DNA of 9,305 bases, taken from positions 1-9,305 of the forward strand of contig JAAYZJ010000568.1 of the NCBI GenBank assembly GCA_012514915.1, given 5' to 3'. Source of the stretch: Lentisphaerota bacterium. GTDB lineage: Bacteria > Verrucomicrobiota > Kiritimatiellia > RFP12 > JAAYLN01. A program made the translations under genes and the position numbers. Under the pieces are notes generated by a model that saw only the letters and a program-made list of their open reading frames with translations, was not told the origin of the DNA and did not search any database. This document shows positions 1 to 7,506 of the stretch, piece after piece (positions within the stretch are counted from its first letter, which is position 1; each line of letters opens with the position of its first letter).

Positions 1-779
1 AGCACGAAGCATTCGCCCGAGTCCATCACCCGGAAATCGACGCGGCCCATGCCGCGGGCGCCCAACGCCTCGACGGTCGCGCGCGCCAGCGCCTGGCAGC
101 GGCCGGTCAATGCGGCCTCGGCCACCGGATCGGGAAAGGTATAGCGCGTGTCGCCCGTCACATACTTGGCGTTGAAATCGTACCAGCCGTGGGCCAGTTG
201 AATCTCGATCACCGGCAACACCTCGTCGCCCACGAAACCGACCGTCATCTCGCGTCCGGGGATGTAGCGCTCGACGAGCACCTCGGCATCGTGCTGCCGG
301 GCCCGCTCCAGGGCAGGCGCCCACTCGTCCGCCTGACGGACACAGGAGATGCCGACGCTCGACCCCTCCCGCGGCGGCTTGACCACGACCGGCAGCGCGA
401 GCGGACAACGCGACTCACCCGGTCCAAGAACCGCATAATCAGCCGTCGGGACCCCGCAGGCCTCCAACCGGCGCTTGGTGGCGATCTTGTCCATGGCCAG
501 CCGGCTGGCCGCCGCGCCGGCCCCCGTGTAGGGGATGCCCAGGCGGTCGAGATCGGCCTGCACGCCGCCGTTCTCGCCCGTGCCGCCGTGCAGCGCGAGG
601 AAGACGGCCTCGATCCCCGGGGGCAGGGTCTCGACCGATTCGCGGTCCAGCACGACCGGCGTGACGGCATAGTCGGCCGACGCCAGCCCCTCGACAACCG
701 CCTGCCCCGAGCGCAGCGAGACCTCGCGTTCGCTTGATACACCGCCCATCAGAACGGCCACGTTGTGAAATCTTGCCAT
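1..779 (-). CDS. ddl: D-alanine--D-alanine ligase, 3' end cut by window edge
   Basis: ATP-dependent, ATP-grasp cytoplasmic enzyme that joins two D-alanines; the dipeptide is used by MurF in peptidoglycan precursor synthesis. 259 residues are visible of about 300-320 usual for the family. The N-terminal motif GGVSSEREVSL (12-22) carries the glutamate (E17) matching E. coli DdlB Glu15. HGGTGENGGVQ (64-74), MDKIATK (96-102), VVVKPPREGSSVGIS (131-145) and ERYIPGRE (170-177) are ATP-grasp signatures. The AKY of the omega loop (K205, Y206, in YDFNAKY) matches E. coli Lys215/Tyr216 and points to D-Ala-D-Ala rather than Van-type D-lactate or D-serine specificity. The protein is cut just before the expected EINT-PGMT metal and substrate motif. 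The start ATG at 779 has a GAGG seven bases upstream and lies inside the murB end (31-base overlap), so translation is probably coupled. No frameshift is seen in the visible part. Confidence 0.96.
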   Translation of the reverse strand, partial: MARFHNVAVLMGGVSSEREVSLRSGQAVVEGLASADYAVTPVVLDRESVETLPPGIEAVFLALHGGTGENGGVQADLDRLGIPYTGAGAAASRLAMDKIATKRRLEACGVPTADYAVLGPGESRCPLALPVVVKPPREGSSVGISCVRQADEWAPALERARQHDAEVLVERYIPGREMTVGFVGDEVLPVIEIQLAHGWYDFNAKYVTGDTRYTFPDPVAEAALTGRCQALARATVEALGARGMGRVDFRVMDSGECFV

Positions 780-3103
780 ATTCGAACCTCGGCAACCAAC
801 TCAACACCCTGCTGCGCCTGGACACGTTGCCGCATCCGCTGCATCAGCACCAGTACATCGGAGGCCGTGGCCCCCTCCTGCGTCACGATCACGTTGGCGT
901 GCCGCGCAAACACCCGCGCGCCGCCGATGGAGAGCCCTTTGCAGCCCGCCTCGTCGAGCATCCGTCCCGCCGGGACGCCCGCGGGATTGCGGAAAACCGA
1001 CCCGGCGCTGCGGTGCCCGCCGAAATCCAGCCGCAGGCCCCGGTAGTGGCGCCGGGCCTGCGCGACCGCCCCGGGCGCGGCGGGGCACAGTGCCAGCTCG
1101 ACCGCCGTGGCGACCCGCGTCTCGAGCACCCGGCACGCGCGGTAGCCGAACCCCGCCTCGCCGCCCTTCACTATAAACGGTGTGCCGTCTTTTTTCAAAC
1201 CGTGAATCGCCCGCACCCGGTCGCCGATGCACGCCCCGTGCGCACCGGCATTGGTCGACAGCCAGCCGCCCACCGTGCCGGGAATGCCCTCCATGAACGA
1301 CAGGCCGTCGAGCCCCGCCTCCGTCAGCCGTTGCAGCAGCCGCGCCCCCGCCACCCCCGCCCCCACGCGGACGCGGCCGTCGGAACCGCAGGTGATCGCC
1401 CCGAAATCGCCCCCTGCCAGGCGGACGACAAGCCCCCGCACGCCGAGGTCGCTCACCAGGAGATTGGAGCCGCCACCCAGCACGCGCACCGGCAACCCCG
1501 CCTCCCCGGCGATCCGCAGTGCGTCGGCCAGGGCCGACTCGGTCGCCGCCTCGGCCAGCAGGTCGGCGCCCCCCCCCACCCCCAGCGTCGTCAGGGGGGC
1601 CAGGGGGACCCGGCGCCGCAGCGCGACACCATCCACGCGGGCGAGGCGCGCGGCGGCGGCATCCGTGCCCGATCGGGTCGGCTGCCCGAGGGCCGCCGCC
1701 ACGGCCTCGCCCAGCTTGACGACATCCCCCGCGCCGATCACGAGGAGCTGATCGCCGGCGCGCAGCGTCTCGAGCAGCCAGGCGGCCGCAGCCTCCTGGG
1801 TTCCGGCCAGGCGCGGCACGGGAATGTCCGGCGCCTGGCGCGCGCGGAACCGGGCGTAGAGATCGCGCGCATCGCCGCCCGGCAGAGGGTCTTCCGAGGC
1901 GGCGTAGACCGGCAGCAGCAGCAAGTCGTCGATCCCGGCGAAGGCCGCCGGAAAAGACGCGCCCAACGCGAGGGTCCGGGTGTAGCGGTGAGGCTGGAAG
2001 ACCGCCAGCGTGCGGCGGGCCGGCTGCAGCCGGGCCAGCGACACCAGGGCGGCGATTTCGGCCGGATGGTGCGAGTAGTCGGAGACAACCGCGATCCCCT
2101 GCTGCCGGCAGAGGCACTCGAATCGCCGCCCCGGAAGCTCGTCGAGCGCCGCCAGCGCGGGGAAGGCCCGGTCCGGATCGCCGCCGAGGGCGAGCGCGGC
2201 ACCCAGGGCAGCCGCGGCATTCAAGGCGTTGTGGCGGCCCGTCAGCGGGAGGGTCACCGTGCCCAGCGCCCGGTCCTCGAACGTCATGTCCAGGGTCATC
2301 CGGTCCGCCTGCAGATCCGCCCGGGTGATGCGCAGCCGCGCGGCCGAACTGAATCCGTAGCCCAGTGTCCGCTCCCGGCCGACGCAGAGGCGCGCGGCCC
2401 CCTCGTCGTCGGCGCAGTAGACCACGCCCTCGCGTGTCGCTTCGGCGGCGGCGGCGAAACAGGCGTGCAGCGCCTCCAGCGTCCCGAAATGCTCGAGGTG
2501 GTCGGCGTCGACGTTCGTCACCACCAGCACCGACGGCGCATAGCGGGCGAGCGTCCCGTCGCTCTCGTCGCCCTCGGCGACCAGCGGCCCGGCGCCGCCC
2601 TGCCGGGCGACATCCCCCATCGCACGCGTCGCCCCGCCGATGCACCAGTCGGGATCCATCCCGAGAACCTGCAGCAGCCGCAGGGTCATGCAGGCGGTCG
2701 TCGTCTTGCCGTGGGTGCCGCAGACGGCGACGCTCCGCCGCGCGTTCAGCAGGGCCGCCAGCACCTCGCCCCGGCGCGCCACGGGAATGCCGATCGACCG
2801 CGCCCGCACCACCTCCGGGTGGCTGTCGGAGACGGCCGCGCTGCGGACCAGCAGATCGCAGGGCCTGTCGAGGTGCGCCGGATCGTGCCCCTGCCGGACG
2901 GCGACCCCGTCCCGCTCCAGCCGCGCGGCCGCGGGCCCGGACACGTCGGCATCGCACCCCGACACCCGCCAGCCGCAGCCGGCCAGCAGGCGCGCGACGC
3001 CGGACAAGCCGACGCCGCAGACGCCCATCGCATGCGCCCGCAGCGGTCCAGGACGGTGCAGCAGCGCGTCCAACTGCCCGCCATCGCCCGCCTGGTCCCT
3101 CAT
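749..3103 (-). CDS. murC-murB: MurC-MurB fusion: UDP-MurNAc--L-alanine ligase and UDP-MurNAc dehydrogenase
   Basis: 784-residue protein fusing two consecutive cytoplasmic steps: MurB reduces UDP-GlcNAc-enolpyruvate with NADPH and FAD, and MurC adds L-alanine to the UDP-MurNAc made. Residues about 23-475 are MurC: HAMGVCGVGLSG (24-35) is the N-terminal UDP-binding loop, GTHGKTTT (129-136) the ATP P-loop, EGDESDGT (177-184) and TNVDADH (196-202) metal/substrate motifs, GRHNALN (289-295) the central-domain end, DYSHHPAE (342-349) and FQPHRYTRT (369-377) C-terminal signatures. Residues about 490-784 are MurB: TTLGVGGGADLL (505-516), GGGSNLLV (543-550), GIPGTVGGWLSTNAGAHG (606-623), FGYR (652-655), SAGSVFRNP (699-707, catalytic serine) and E772. 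The short form with AGSVFRNP resembles type II MurB. Both halves keep their key residues, so both should be active. The ATG at 3103 overlaps the SNF2 stop (ATGA), with GGAG ten bases upstream. An alternative start at M26 would remove conserved H24, so it is unlikely. Confidence 0.95.
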   Translation of the reverse strand: MRDQAGDGGQLDALLHRPGPLRAHAMGVCGVGLSGVARLLAGCGWRVSGCDADVSGPAAARLERDGVAVRQGHDPAHLDRPCDLLVRSAAVSDSHPEVVRARSIGIPVARRGEVLAALLNARRSVAVCGTHGKTTTACMTLRLLQVLGMDPDWCIGGATRAMGDVARQGGAGPLVAEGDESDGTLARYAPSVLVVTNVDADHLEHFGTLEALHACFAAAAEATREGVVYCADDEGAARLCVGRERTLGYGFSSAARLRITRADLQADRMTLDMTFEDRALGTVTLPLTGRHNALNAAAALGAALALGGDPDRAFPALAALDELPGRRFECLCRQQGIAVVSDYSHHPAEIAALVSLARLQPARRTLAVFQPHRYTRTLALGASFPAAFAGIDDLLLLPVYAASEDPLPGGDARDLYARFRARQAPDIPVPRLAGTQEAAAAWLLETLRAGDQLLVIGAGDVVKLGEAVAAALGQPTRSGTDAAAARLARVDGVALRRRVPLAPLTTLGVGGGADLLAEAATESALADALRIAGEAGLPVRVLGGGSNLLVSDLGVRGLVVRLAGGDFGAITCGSDGRVRVGAGVAGARLLQRLTEAGLDGLSFMEGIPGTVGGWLSTNAGAHGACIGDRVRAIHGLKKDGTPFIVKGGEAGFGYRACRVLETRVATAVELALCPAAPGAVAQARRHYRGLRLDFGGHRSAGSVFRNPAGVPAGRMLDEAGCKGLSIGGARVFARHANVIVTQEGATASDVLVLMQRMRQRVQAQQGVELVAEVRIWQDFTTWPF
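787..790 (-). promoter_or_regulatory. Ribosome binding site for ddl
   Basis: GAGG on the minus strand, seven bases before the ddl ATG and wholly inside the murB coding end. It supports the start at 779 and the overlapping gene arrangement. Confidence 0.6.
1569..1607. repeat. G9/C9 tract with GC-only hairpin inside the murB start
   Basis: On the plus strand: C9 (1569-1577), A, C5 (1579-1583), a ten-base spacer, G6 (1594-1599), CCA, G5 (1603-1607). C5 can pair with the G6 to form a stem with a ten-base loop, and the outer runs can also pair. In the coding (minus) direction the G9 encodes the consecutive glycines at MurB motif GVGGGAD (508-514 of the fusion). This is coding sequence, so the structure may simply reflect glycine and proline codons in a GC-rich genome. 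Confidence 0.5.
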
Positions 3104-6100
3104 GGCTCGTCCGCTCCGGCGCGAAACAGCGCCACCAAATCGGCGGACGAAAGACGGGTGTCGCCGGTGCCTTCGAGAAGATCCTCCGCCATCGCCCGCT
3201 TGCGGGCGTGCAGCTCGACCACGCGTTCCTCGACGGTGTCGGTGGTGACGAGGCGGTAGATCGTGACGGGCTGGCGCTGGCCGATGCGGTGGGCGCGGTC
3301 GGCCGCCTGCATCTCCACGGCCGGATTCCACCAGGGATCGAGCAGGATCACAAAGCTGGCCGCCGTCAGGTTCAACCCCGTGCCGCCCGCCTTGAGGCTG
3401 ATCAGGAAGAGATCGCCCTCGCCGCGCTGGAAGCGCGAGACCGCCTCGGCGCGCTGGCCGAGCGGCGTGGAACCGTCCAGATACTGGTATGTGAAGCCGG
3501 CCGCGTCGAGACGCTGCCGGATGATGCCGAGGAAATCGACAAACTGGCTGAAGACCAGCGCGCGGTGGCCGTTGGCCCGCAGGTCGCCGACGAGTTCCAG
3601 GAACGTCTCGACCTTCTGCCCCGGCAGCGGCGACCCGGGCAGCAGCAGCGAGGGGTGGCAGCAGGCGCGGCGCAGTTTCGTCAGATGCGCCAGGATCGTG
3701 ATCCGGTTGGCCTCGTCCTCACGGGCATCGAGCGAGGCGAGGGCCTCGCGGCGGCCGCTCTCGTAGAGGCTGCGCTCGTCGTCGTCGAGCGTCACGGCCA
3801 GCGTGATCTCGGTCTTGGGCGGCAGGTCGTCCAGCACCTCCGACTTCAGACGGCGGAGGATGAAGGGCGCGGTCATCCGCTTGAGCAGGGGGCTGACCGT
3901 GCCGTCGGCGTTGCAGAAGCGCTGCTCGAAGCGGCCGTGCGTGCCGAGCAGGCCGGGATTGAGGAAGTCGAAGAGGCTCCAGAGCTCGCCGAGGTTGTTC
4001 TCGACGGGCGTGCCCGTGGCGACGGCGCGCAGGCGGGTGTCCAGGCGCTTGACGATGCGCGTCCGCTTGGCCTGGCGGTTCTTGACGGCCTGCGCCTCGT
4101 CGAGCACGACGGCGCCCCACGGGCGGCTCGTCAGCAGGTCCTCCTCGAAGGTCAGGAGGCCGTAGCTGCAGACGACCACGTCGAAGGGCTGCGCCCCGCG
4201 GACGCAGGCCGCGCGGTCCTGCACCTCGGCCAGCAGGGTGACGCGCAGGGCGGGGGCGAAGCGGGCGGCCTCGTCCGCCCAGTTGCTCGAGACCGAGGTG
4301 GGGGCGATCACCAGCGCGGGGCCATCGTCGGCGCGGGCCGTGAGGAGGGCCAGGATCTGGATCGTCTTGCCGAGGCCCATGTCGTCGGCCAGGCAGGCGC
4401 CGAGGCCGCAGGCGGCGAGGCGGAAGAGCCAGACGAATCCCTCCTGCTGGTAGGGGCGCAGTTCGCAGGTCAGCGAGGCGGGCAGCGGCGGCTTGTGTCG
4501 GAAGGCCTTGCGGAAGTCGGCGATCCGGTCGCGGATCCGCGCGGGGAAGTCGAGCCCCTCGCGCGCGTCGGACGCGACCATGGTGTCGAGCATCGGCAGG
4601 GCCGCCGGCGGCAGCCGGAGCTTCTGCCGGGACACCTCGCCGGCCTGGGCGAGCAGCTCGATCTGCCGCATCAGATGCCGGGTCAGGCAGAGGTAGCGCC
4701 CCTCGCTCAGCGGCACGAACCGGTCGGTGCGTCCGCCCAGGCCCGCCAGCAGGTCGGTGAAGGCCATGACCTTGCCGTCGTCGAGGGCCACGTCGCCCCC
4801 GATCTCCAGCCAGTAGTCGGCCCCGGCCGTCCCCTTGAGGGCGAAGGGGGCGCCGCTCCCGGGGCGCACGACCTCCAGGGCGCGCCCTTCCGGCCACTCG
4901 AGCACAACCGCCTCCGACAGGCCATGCACCTCGTCCAGAACCTCCAGGATAGCCGGCAGCTCGGCGACCTCCCAGTGGTGCGGCGCGGCCTCCCAGGCGG
5001 CGAGGGACGGACAGCCGGCGGTGAAGGCGTCGCGGGCCGCCCGCTCGCCGTCGAGGTCGCGGCTCACGGCGACCGTCTCGCCCGCCAGACGCGCGAGCAT
5101 CTTGCGCGTGCCGCTGCCGGGGGGCACCACCAGCGGCAGATCCGGAACGGGCTGGTTGACGAGATCGAGATGCAGCACGCCGTTGACGAACCGGGCCCGC
5201 AGGCGGAACTGCACGCCACCCTCGACCAGACGGGCGTCGACCGCCTCGGCGTCGAATTCGCCCTTGACGCCAATCACCTTCGCGAGCGGAGCCAGCAGCC
5301 CCTGCAACACCCCGCTCCCCTCGGCGGGAATCACCAGCCGGTTCTTCTTGCCGTAGCGGCCGACGATCGCGGCGAGCTTGTGATGCAGCGGCCCCTTTTC
5401 GAAGACGGTGAACACATCGTCGCGTTCCCGGACGAGCTGCAGCTCGGCATAGGCGGCGCTCTCCCGCCACGGCAGGCGCAGTTCCGTGGACCGCCCGCCC
5501 CGTGTCGCGGCGATCTCGATGGCGGGGTCGCCCTTGACGATCCGGATCGGGAGGGTGTCGTAGTAGCTGATGTGGCGGTTCCCGTCGCCCAGCACGCGGT
5601 AGACCTGCGGATGGTCGGCCAGCGCCGGCAGGATCCAGTAGGCTTCCCAGACGTCGCCATGGTAGGCATGCCGCGTGCCGTAGCCCTGTTTGAGCGCGTT
5701 CTTGACCTCCAGATCCCGGGGCCCCAGCAGGGCGTCGTGCGTGCCCGCAACCAGCGCGTACAGGTCGATATGCCGGCCGCTGCTCCACTTGCCGCTCTTG
5801 AGCATCTTGCAGGCGCGGACGGACAGCCTGCGGACACGCACATCGTCGGGGTCGGCGTCATCGAGAACCAGCAGCCACTGGATCAGAACCGAACCGGCCT
5901 TGACGCCATCGGACGCGCTTGCCGCCCCGGTTGCCGGCAGCAGGCTGCCGATCTCCTTGAGCGCCTGTTCCCAAGGCTGCACGATGGTGCCTTGCGACCA
6001 GAGGGGAACCGTGCTGGTCGACGCCTCGACCTGGCGGCAGAGTTCGGCGGCCTCCGGGTGGTTCGGCAGCAGGCGGCGCACACCGGGCGCCAGTGAGACG

Positions 6101-7323
6101 GCCATCCACCGGTAGCCGGCCGTGTGGGCGCTGCGCAGCAACTGCAGGCTCTGCCGGCCGAGTTGCTTGTCAACGGCCCCATCGTGCAGGAAGAGCGCGG
6201 CCAGCGCGCAAATGAACGTGTCCATGCTCCTCTGGTGCGCGGCCGTGTCCGCCGGCTCCGCAACCACCGCCCCCCCGCCGCGGTTGGCGACGTCGTCCAG
6301 CATGCCGAGATGCTCCGAGAACGCGCAGGCCGCGTACCGCGCCGGCAGACGGCCGCTCGAAGCGATCAGGTTGCGCACGCGGGTCTTGGACTTGTTGGCA
6401 CGGATCGCCGCAAGGGCCGCCAGCATGAGGAAGGACGAGACCGAATGAAGGGCGATCTGGCGGTCGTAGTCGATGATGTTCCCGAACAGGGCAAACAGCT
6501 TGTCGGCGATCACGGCGTCGCCGTCGAGCAGCGCCGCGCAGGCCTCTGCGGCGATCGTCTCATTGCCTTTGCCCTTGGCCACGGCGGCGAGCTGCCGCAG
6601 GGCCTCGCGCCCCCCCGTCCAGGTGTGCCAGACGCAAAGCGGCAGGAACACGCTGGGCGACAGCAGCATGGAGCGGCCGAGAACGCCGGGGCTGGTGACC
6701 ATGCCCGTCAGGGGGGCGGCCGGCTCGCAGGCGACCAGCGTCCATGTCGACATTTCAGGAAAGAGATAGAGACCCGCACGCGGTGCCAGGGACGCCAGCT
6801 CGCGCAGCAACACCGGCATCATCAGCTCCGCGTAGGCATCCCAGTCGTACATGCTGGAGATCTCGTTGTCCACCAGCATGAACCGGATGTCGTCGATCCG
6901 CTCCTCGAGCAACGCCTGGTGAACGAGGCTGATGGGTTTGAACCTTCCCCGTGACTCGAAAACAAGGCAGCCTAGTCCATACACGTCGTGCCTGTCGCTG
7001 AGTGCACGCTCGATCGAGGTCAGGTAGCCCCGGATCTCCGGCCGGCTGAAGAGGCTGCGCTGGACGCCCAGCGGGAGCGGCATGCAGACCAAGCCGCCGG
7101 ATTTGGATTGCTGGATCAACCGAGCCTGCAACAGGCGCGTGATCGCCCCGTCGACATCGCCTTCACGGACCGCGCGTCCGCTGCCTTCCGCCTTGACGCC
7201 ACTCTCGCGGAGGATCCGTACCAGGTGCCGGGGTACGCTCCTCATGCAGAGGAACATGACGAGAAACACCGCCTGATCGAAGGGCTTGAGGTTGTTGAAG
7301 TCGAGCGACTCGGCGGCAGTCAT
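3100..7323 (-). CDS. SNF2-family DEAD/DEAH-type ATPase with large N-terminal extension
   Basis: 1407-residue protein ending in a complete SNF2 helicase-like core (about 955-1407), a motor that translocates on double-stranded DNA and remodels protein-DNA complexes. Visible motifs: LRPYQQEG (955-962), Walker A DDMGLGKT (980-987), DEAQ (1075-1078), TGTPVENN (1103-1110), LVFSQFVDFL (1256-1265), KAGGTGLNL (1311-1319) and QAADRAHRIGQ (1339-1349). The N-terminal 950 residues are not a domain I can name with confidence. Residues about 12-82 look like a winged helix. The stretch about 480-580, with KSGKWSSGRH, and a beta-rich piece at 830-885 resemble regions before the motor in other long bacterial SNF2 proteins. 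No CxC/CxH SWIM zinc finger is seen. No signal peptide or clear membrane segment is seen, so it is cytoplasmic. Start at 7323 chosen for GGAG eleven bases upstream and a promoter just before it. The stop overlaps the murC start (ATGA). Cellular role unknown; transcription recycling, repair or defence are possible. Confidence 0.93.
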   Translation of the reverse strand: MTAAESLDFNNLKPFDQAVFLVMFLCMRSVPRHLVRILRESGVKAEGSGRAVREGDVDGAITRLLQARLIQQSKSGGLVCMPLPLGVQRSLFSRPEIRGYLTSIERALSDRHDVYGLGCLVFESRGRFKPISLVHQALLEERIDDIRFMLVDNEISSMYDWDAYAELMMPVLLRELASLAPRAGLYLFPEMSTWTLVACEPAAPLTGMVTSPGVLGRSMLLSPSVFLPLCVWHTWTGGREALRQLAAVAKGKGNETIAAEACAALLDGDAVIADKLFALFGNIIDYDRQIALHSVSSFLMLAALAAIRANKSKTRVRNLIASSGRLPARYAACAFSEHLGMLDDVANRGGGAVVAEPADTAAHQRSMDTFICALAALFLHDGAVDKQLGRQSLQLLRSAHTAGYRWMAVSLAPGVRRLLPNHPEAAELCRQVEASTSTVPLWSQGTIVQPWEQALKEIGSLLPATGAASASDGVKAGSVLIQWLLVLDDADPDDVRVRRLSVRACKMLKSGKWSSGRHIDLYALVAGTHDALLGPRDLEVKNALKQGYGTRHAYHGDVWEAYWILPALADHPQVYRVLGDGNRHISYYDTLPIRIVKGDPAIEIAATRGGRSTELRLPWRESAAYAELQLVRERDDVFTVFEKGPLHHKLAAIVGRYGKKNRLVIPAEGSGVLQGLLAPLAKVIGVKGEFDAEAVDARLVEGGVQFRLRARFVNGVLHLDLVNQPVPDLPLVVPPGSGTRKMLARLAGETVAVSRDLDGERAARDAFTAGCPSLAAWEAAPHHWEVAELPAILEVLDEVHGLSEAVVLEWPEGRALEVVRPGSGAPFALKGTAGADYWLEIGGDVALDDGKVMAFTDLLAGLGGRTDRFVPLSEGRYLCLTRHLMRQIELLAQAGEVSRQKLRLPPAALPMLDTMVASDAREGLDFPARIRDRIADFRKAFRHKPPLPASLTCELRPYQQEGFVWLFRLAACGLGACLADDMGLGKTIQILALLTARADDGPALVIAPTSVSSNWADEAARFAPALRVTLLAEVQDRAACVRGAQPFDVVVCSYGLLTFEEDLLTSRPWGAVVLDEAQAVKNRQAKRTRIVKRLDTRLRAVATGTPVENNLGELWSLFDFLNPGLLGTHGRFEQRFCNADGTVSPLLKRMTAPFILRRLKSEVLDDLPPKTEITLAVTLDDDERSLYESGRREALASLDAREDEANRITILAHLTKLRRACCHPSLLLPGSPLPGQKVETFLELVGDLRANGHRALVFSQFVDFLGIIRQRLDAAGFTYQYLDGSTPLGQRAEAVSRFQRGEGDLFLISLKAGGTGLNLTAASFVILLDPWWNPAVEMQAADRAHRIGQRQPVTIYRLVTTDTVEERVVELHARKRAMAEDLLEGTGDTRLSSADLVALFRAGADEP

Positions 7324-7334
7324 GAACAAAGCAT

Positions 7335-7338
7335 CTCC
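7335..7338 (-). promoter_or_regulatory. Ribosome binding site for the SNF2 gene
   Basis: GGAG on the minus strand, eleven bases before the ATG at 7323. The spacing is slightly long. It favours this start over the in-frame ATG at 7425, which would place the coding sequence across the promoter candidate. Confidence 0.45.
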
Positions 7339-7372
7339 GGGAAAAGGGCGGCCAAACGGACGGAAGAAATGA

Positions 7373-7401
7373 ATGATAAGGCATGAACGGGCCAAATGCA
7401 A
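7373..7401 (-). promoter_or_regulatory. Candidate sigma70-type promoter for SNF2-murCB-ddl
   Basis: On the minus strand, TTGCAT (7401-7396), a 17-base spacer and TATCAT (7378-7373). The -10 box matches the consensus at five of six bases, and the -35 keeps TTG. Transcription would start near 7366 and give a leader of roughly 43 bases before the SNF2 ATG. Found by eye; not tested. Confidence 0.45.
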
Positions 7402-7447
7402 TCGGGGAGGCGTGGGCTCCGGCAATGCTAGCCAGGCGAGGTTGCGC

Positions 7448-7477
7448 TTGCGGGTGGCCGCTCCGATTCGCTATAGT
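7448..7477 (+). promoter_or_regulatory. Candidate sigma70-type promoter for ychJ-HAD-SGNH
   Basis: TTGCGG (7448-7453), an 18-base spacer and TATAGT (7472-7477, five of six consensus bases). Transcription would start near 7484, leaving a short leader of about 25 bases with the AAGG ribosome binding site just before the start codons. Confidence 0.4.
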
Positions 7478-7498
7478 TGGGCGTTTCCAATCCGTGAT

Positions 7499-7502
7499 AA
7501 GG
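7499..7502 (+). promoter_or_regulatory. Ribosome binding site that decides the ychJ start
   Basis: AAGG lies four bases before the first ATG (7507) and seven bases before the second ATG (7510). The second spacing is the more usual one, so the protein may start with a single methionine at 7510. Confidence 0.45.
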
Positions 7503-7506
7503 TTGA

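Larger units (their letters stand above)
7324..7506. other. Divergent intergenic region between two operons
   Basis: This 183-base gap separates the minus-strand SNF2-murCB-ddl group from the plus-strand ychJ-HAD-SGNH group. Its part from about 7340 to 7400 is visibly richer in A+T than the genes around it. It holds two opposed promoter candidates whose -35 boxes are about 46 bases apart, and two copies of GGCCAAA (7350-7356 and 7390-7396) in direct repeat 40 bases apart. I see no terminator and no plausible small gene in it. Confidence 0.6.

Noticed and set aside
734..3259. Plus-strand open frame of 841 codons opposite murCB
   Set aside because: It is antisense to the MurC-MurB fusion, has biased composition and no domain signature. 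It is a GC shadow.
3104..3331. Longer murCB reading frame starting at 3331
   Set aside because: The added 76 residues overlap the SNF2 C-terminus out of frame, have shadow-like composition, and match nothing in MurC. The ATG at 3103 has a GGAG and the ATGA overlap.
2365..6096. Plus-strand open frame of 1243 codons opposite the SNF2 gene and murC
   Set aside because: Its product is a low-complexity run rich in Arg, Pro, Ala and Gly with no recognisable motif, and it lies antisense to two genes with clear family motifs. Long antisense frames are expected at this GC content.
3100..7323. SNF2 gene as part of a defence system such as DISARM
   Set aside because: DISARM and similar systems need methyltransferase, helicase or nuclease partners, and none is present. 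The neighbours are wall-synthesis genes. A defence role is not excluded, but nothing here supports it.
7324..7425. Longer SNF2 start at 7425
   Set aside because: The extra 34 residues would cover the promoter candidate at 7373-7401, and the GGAG before 7323 supports the shorter form.
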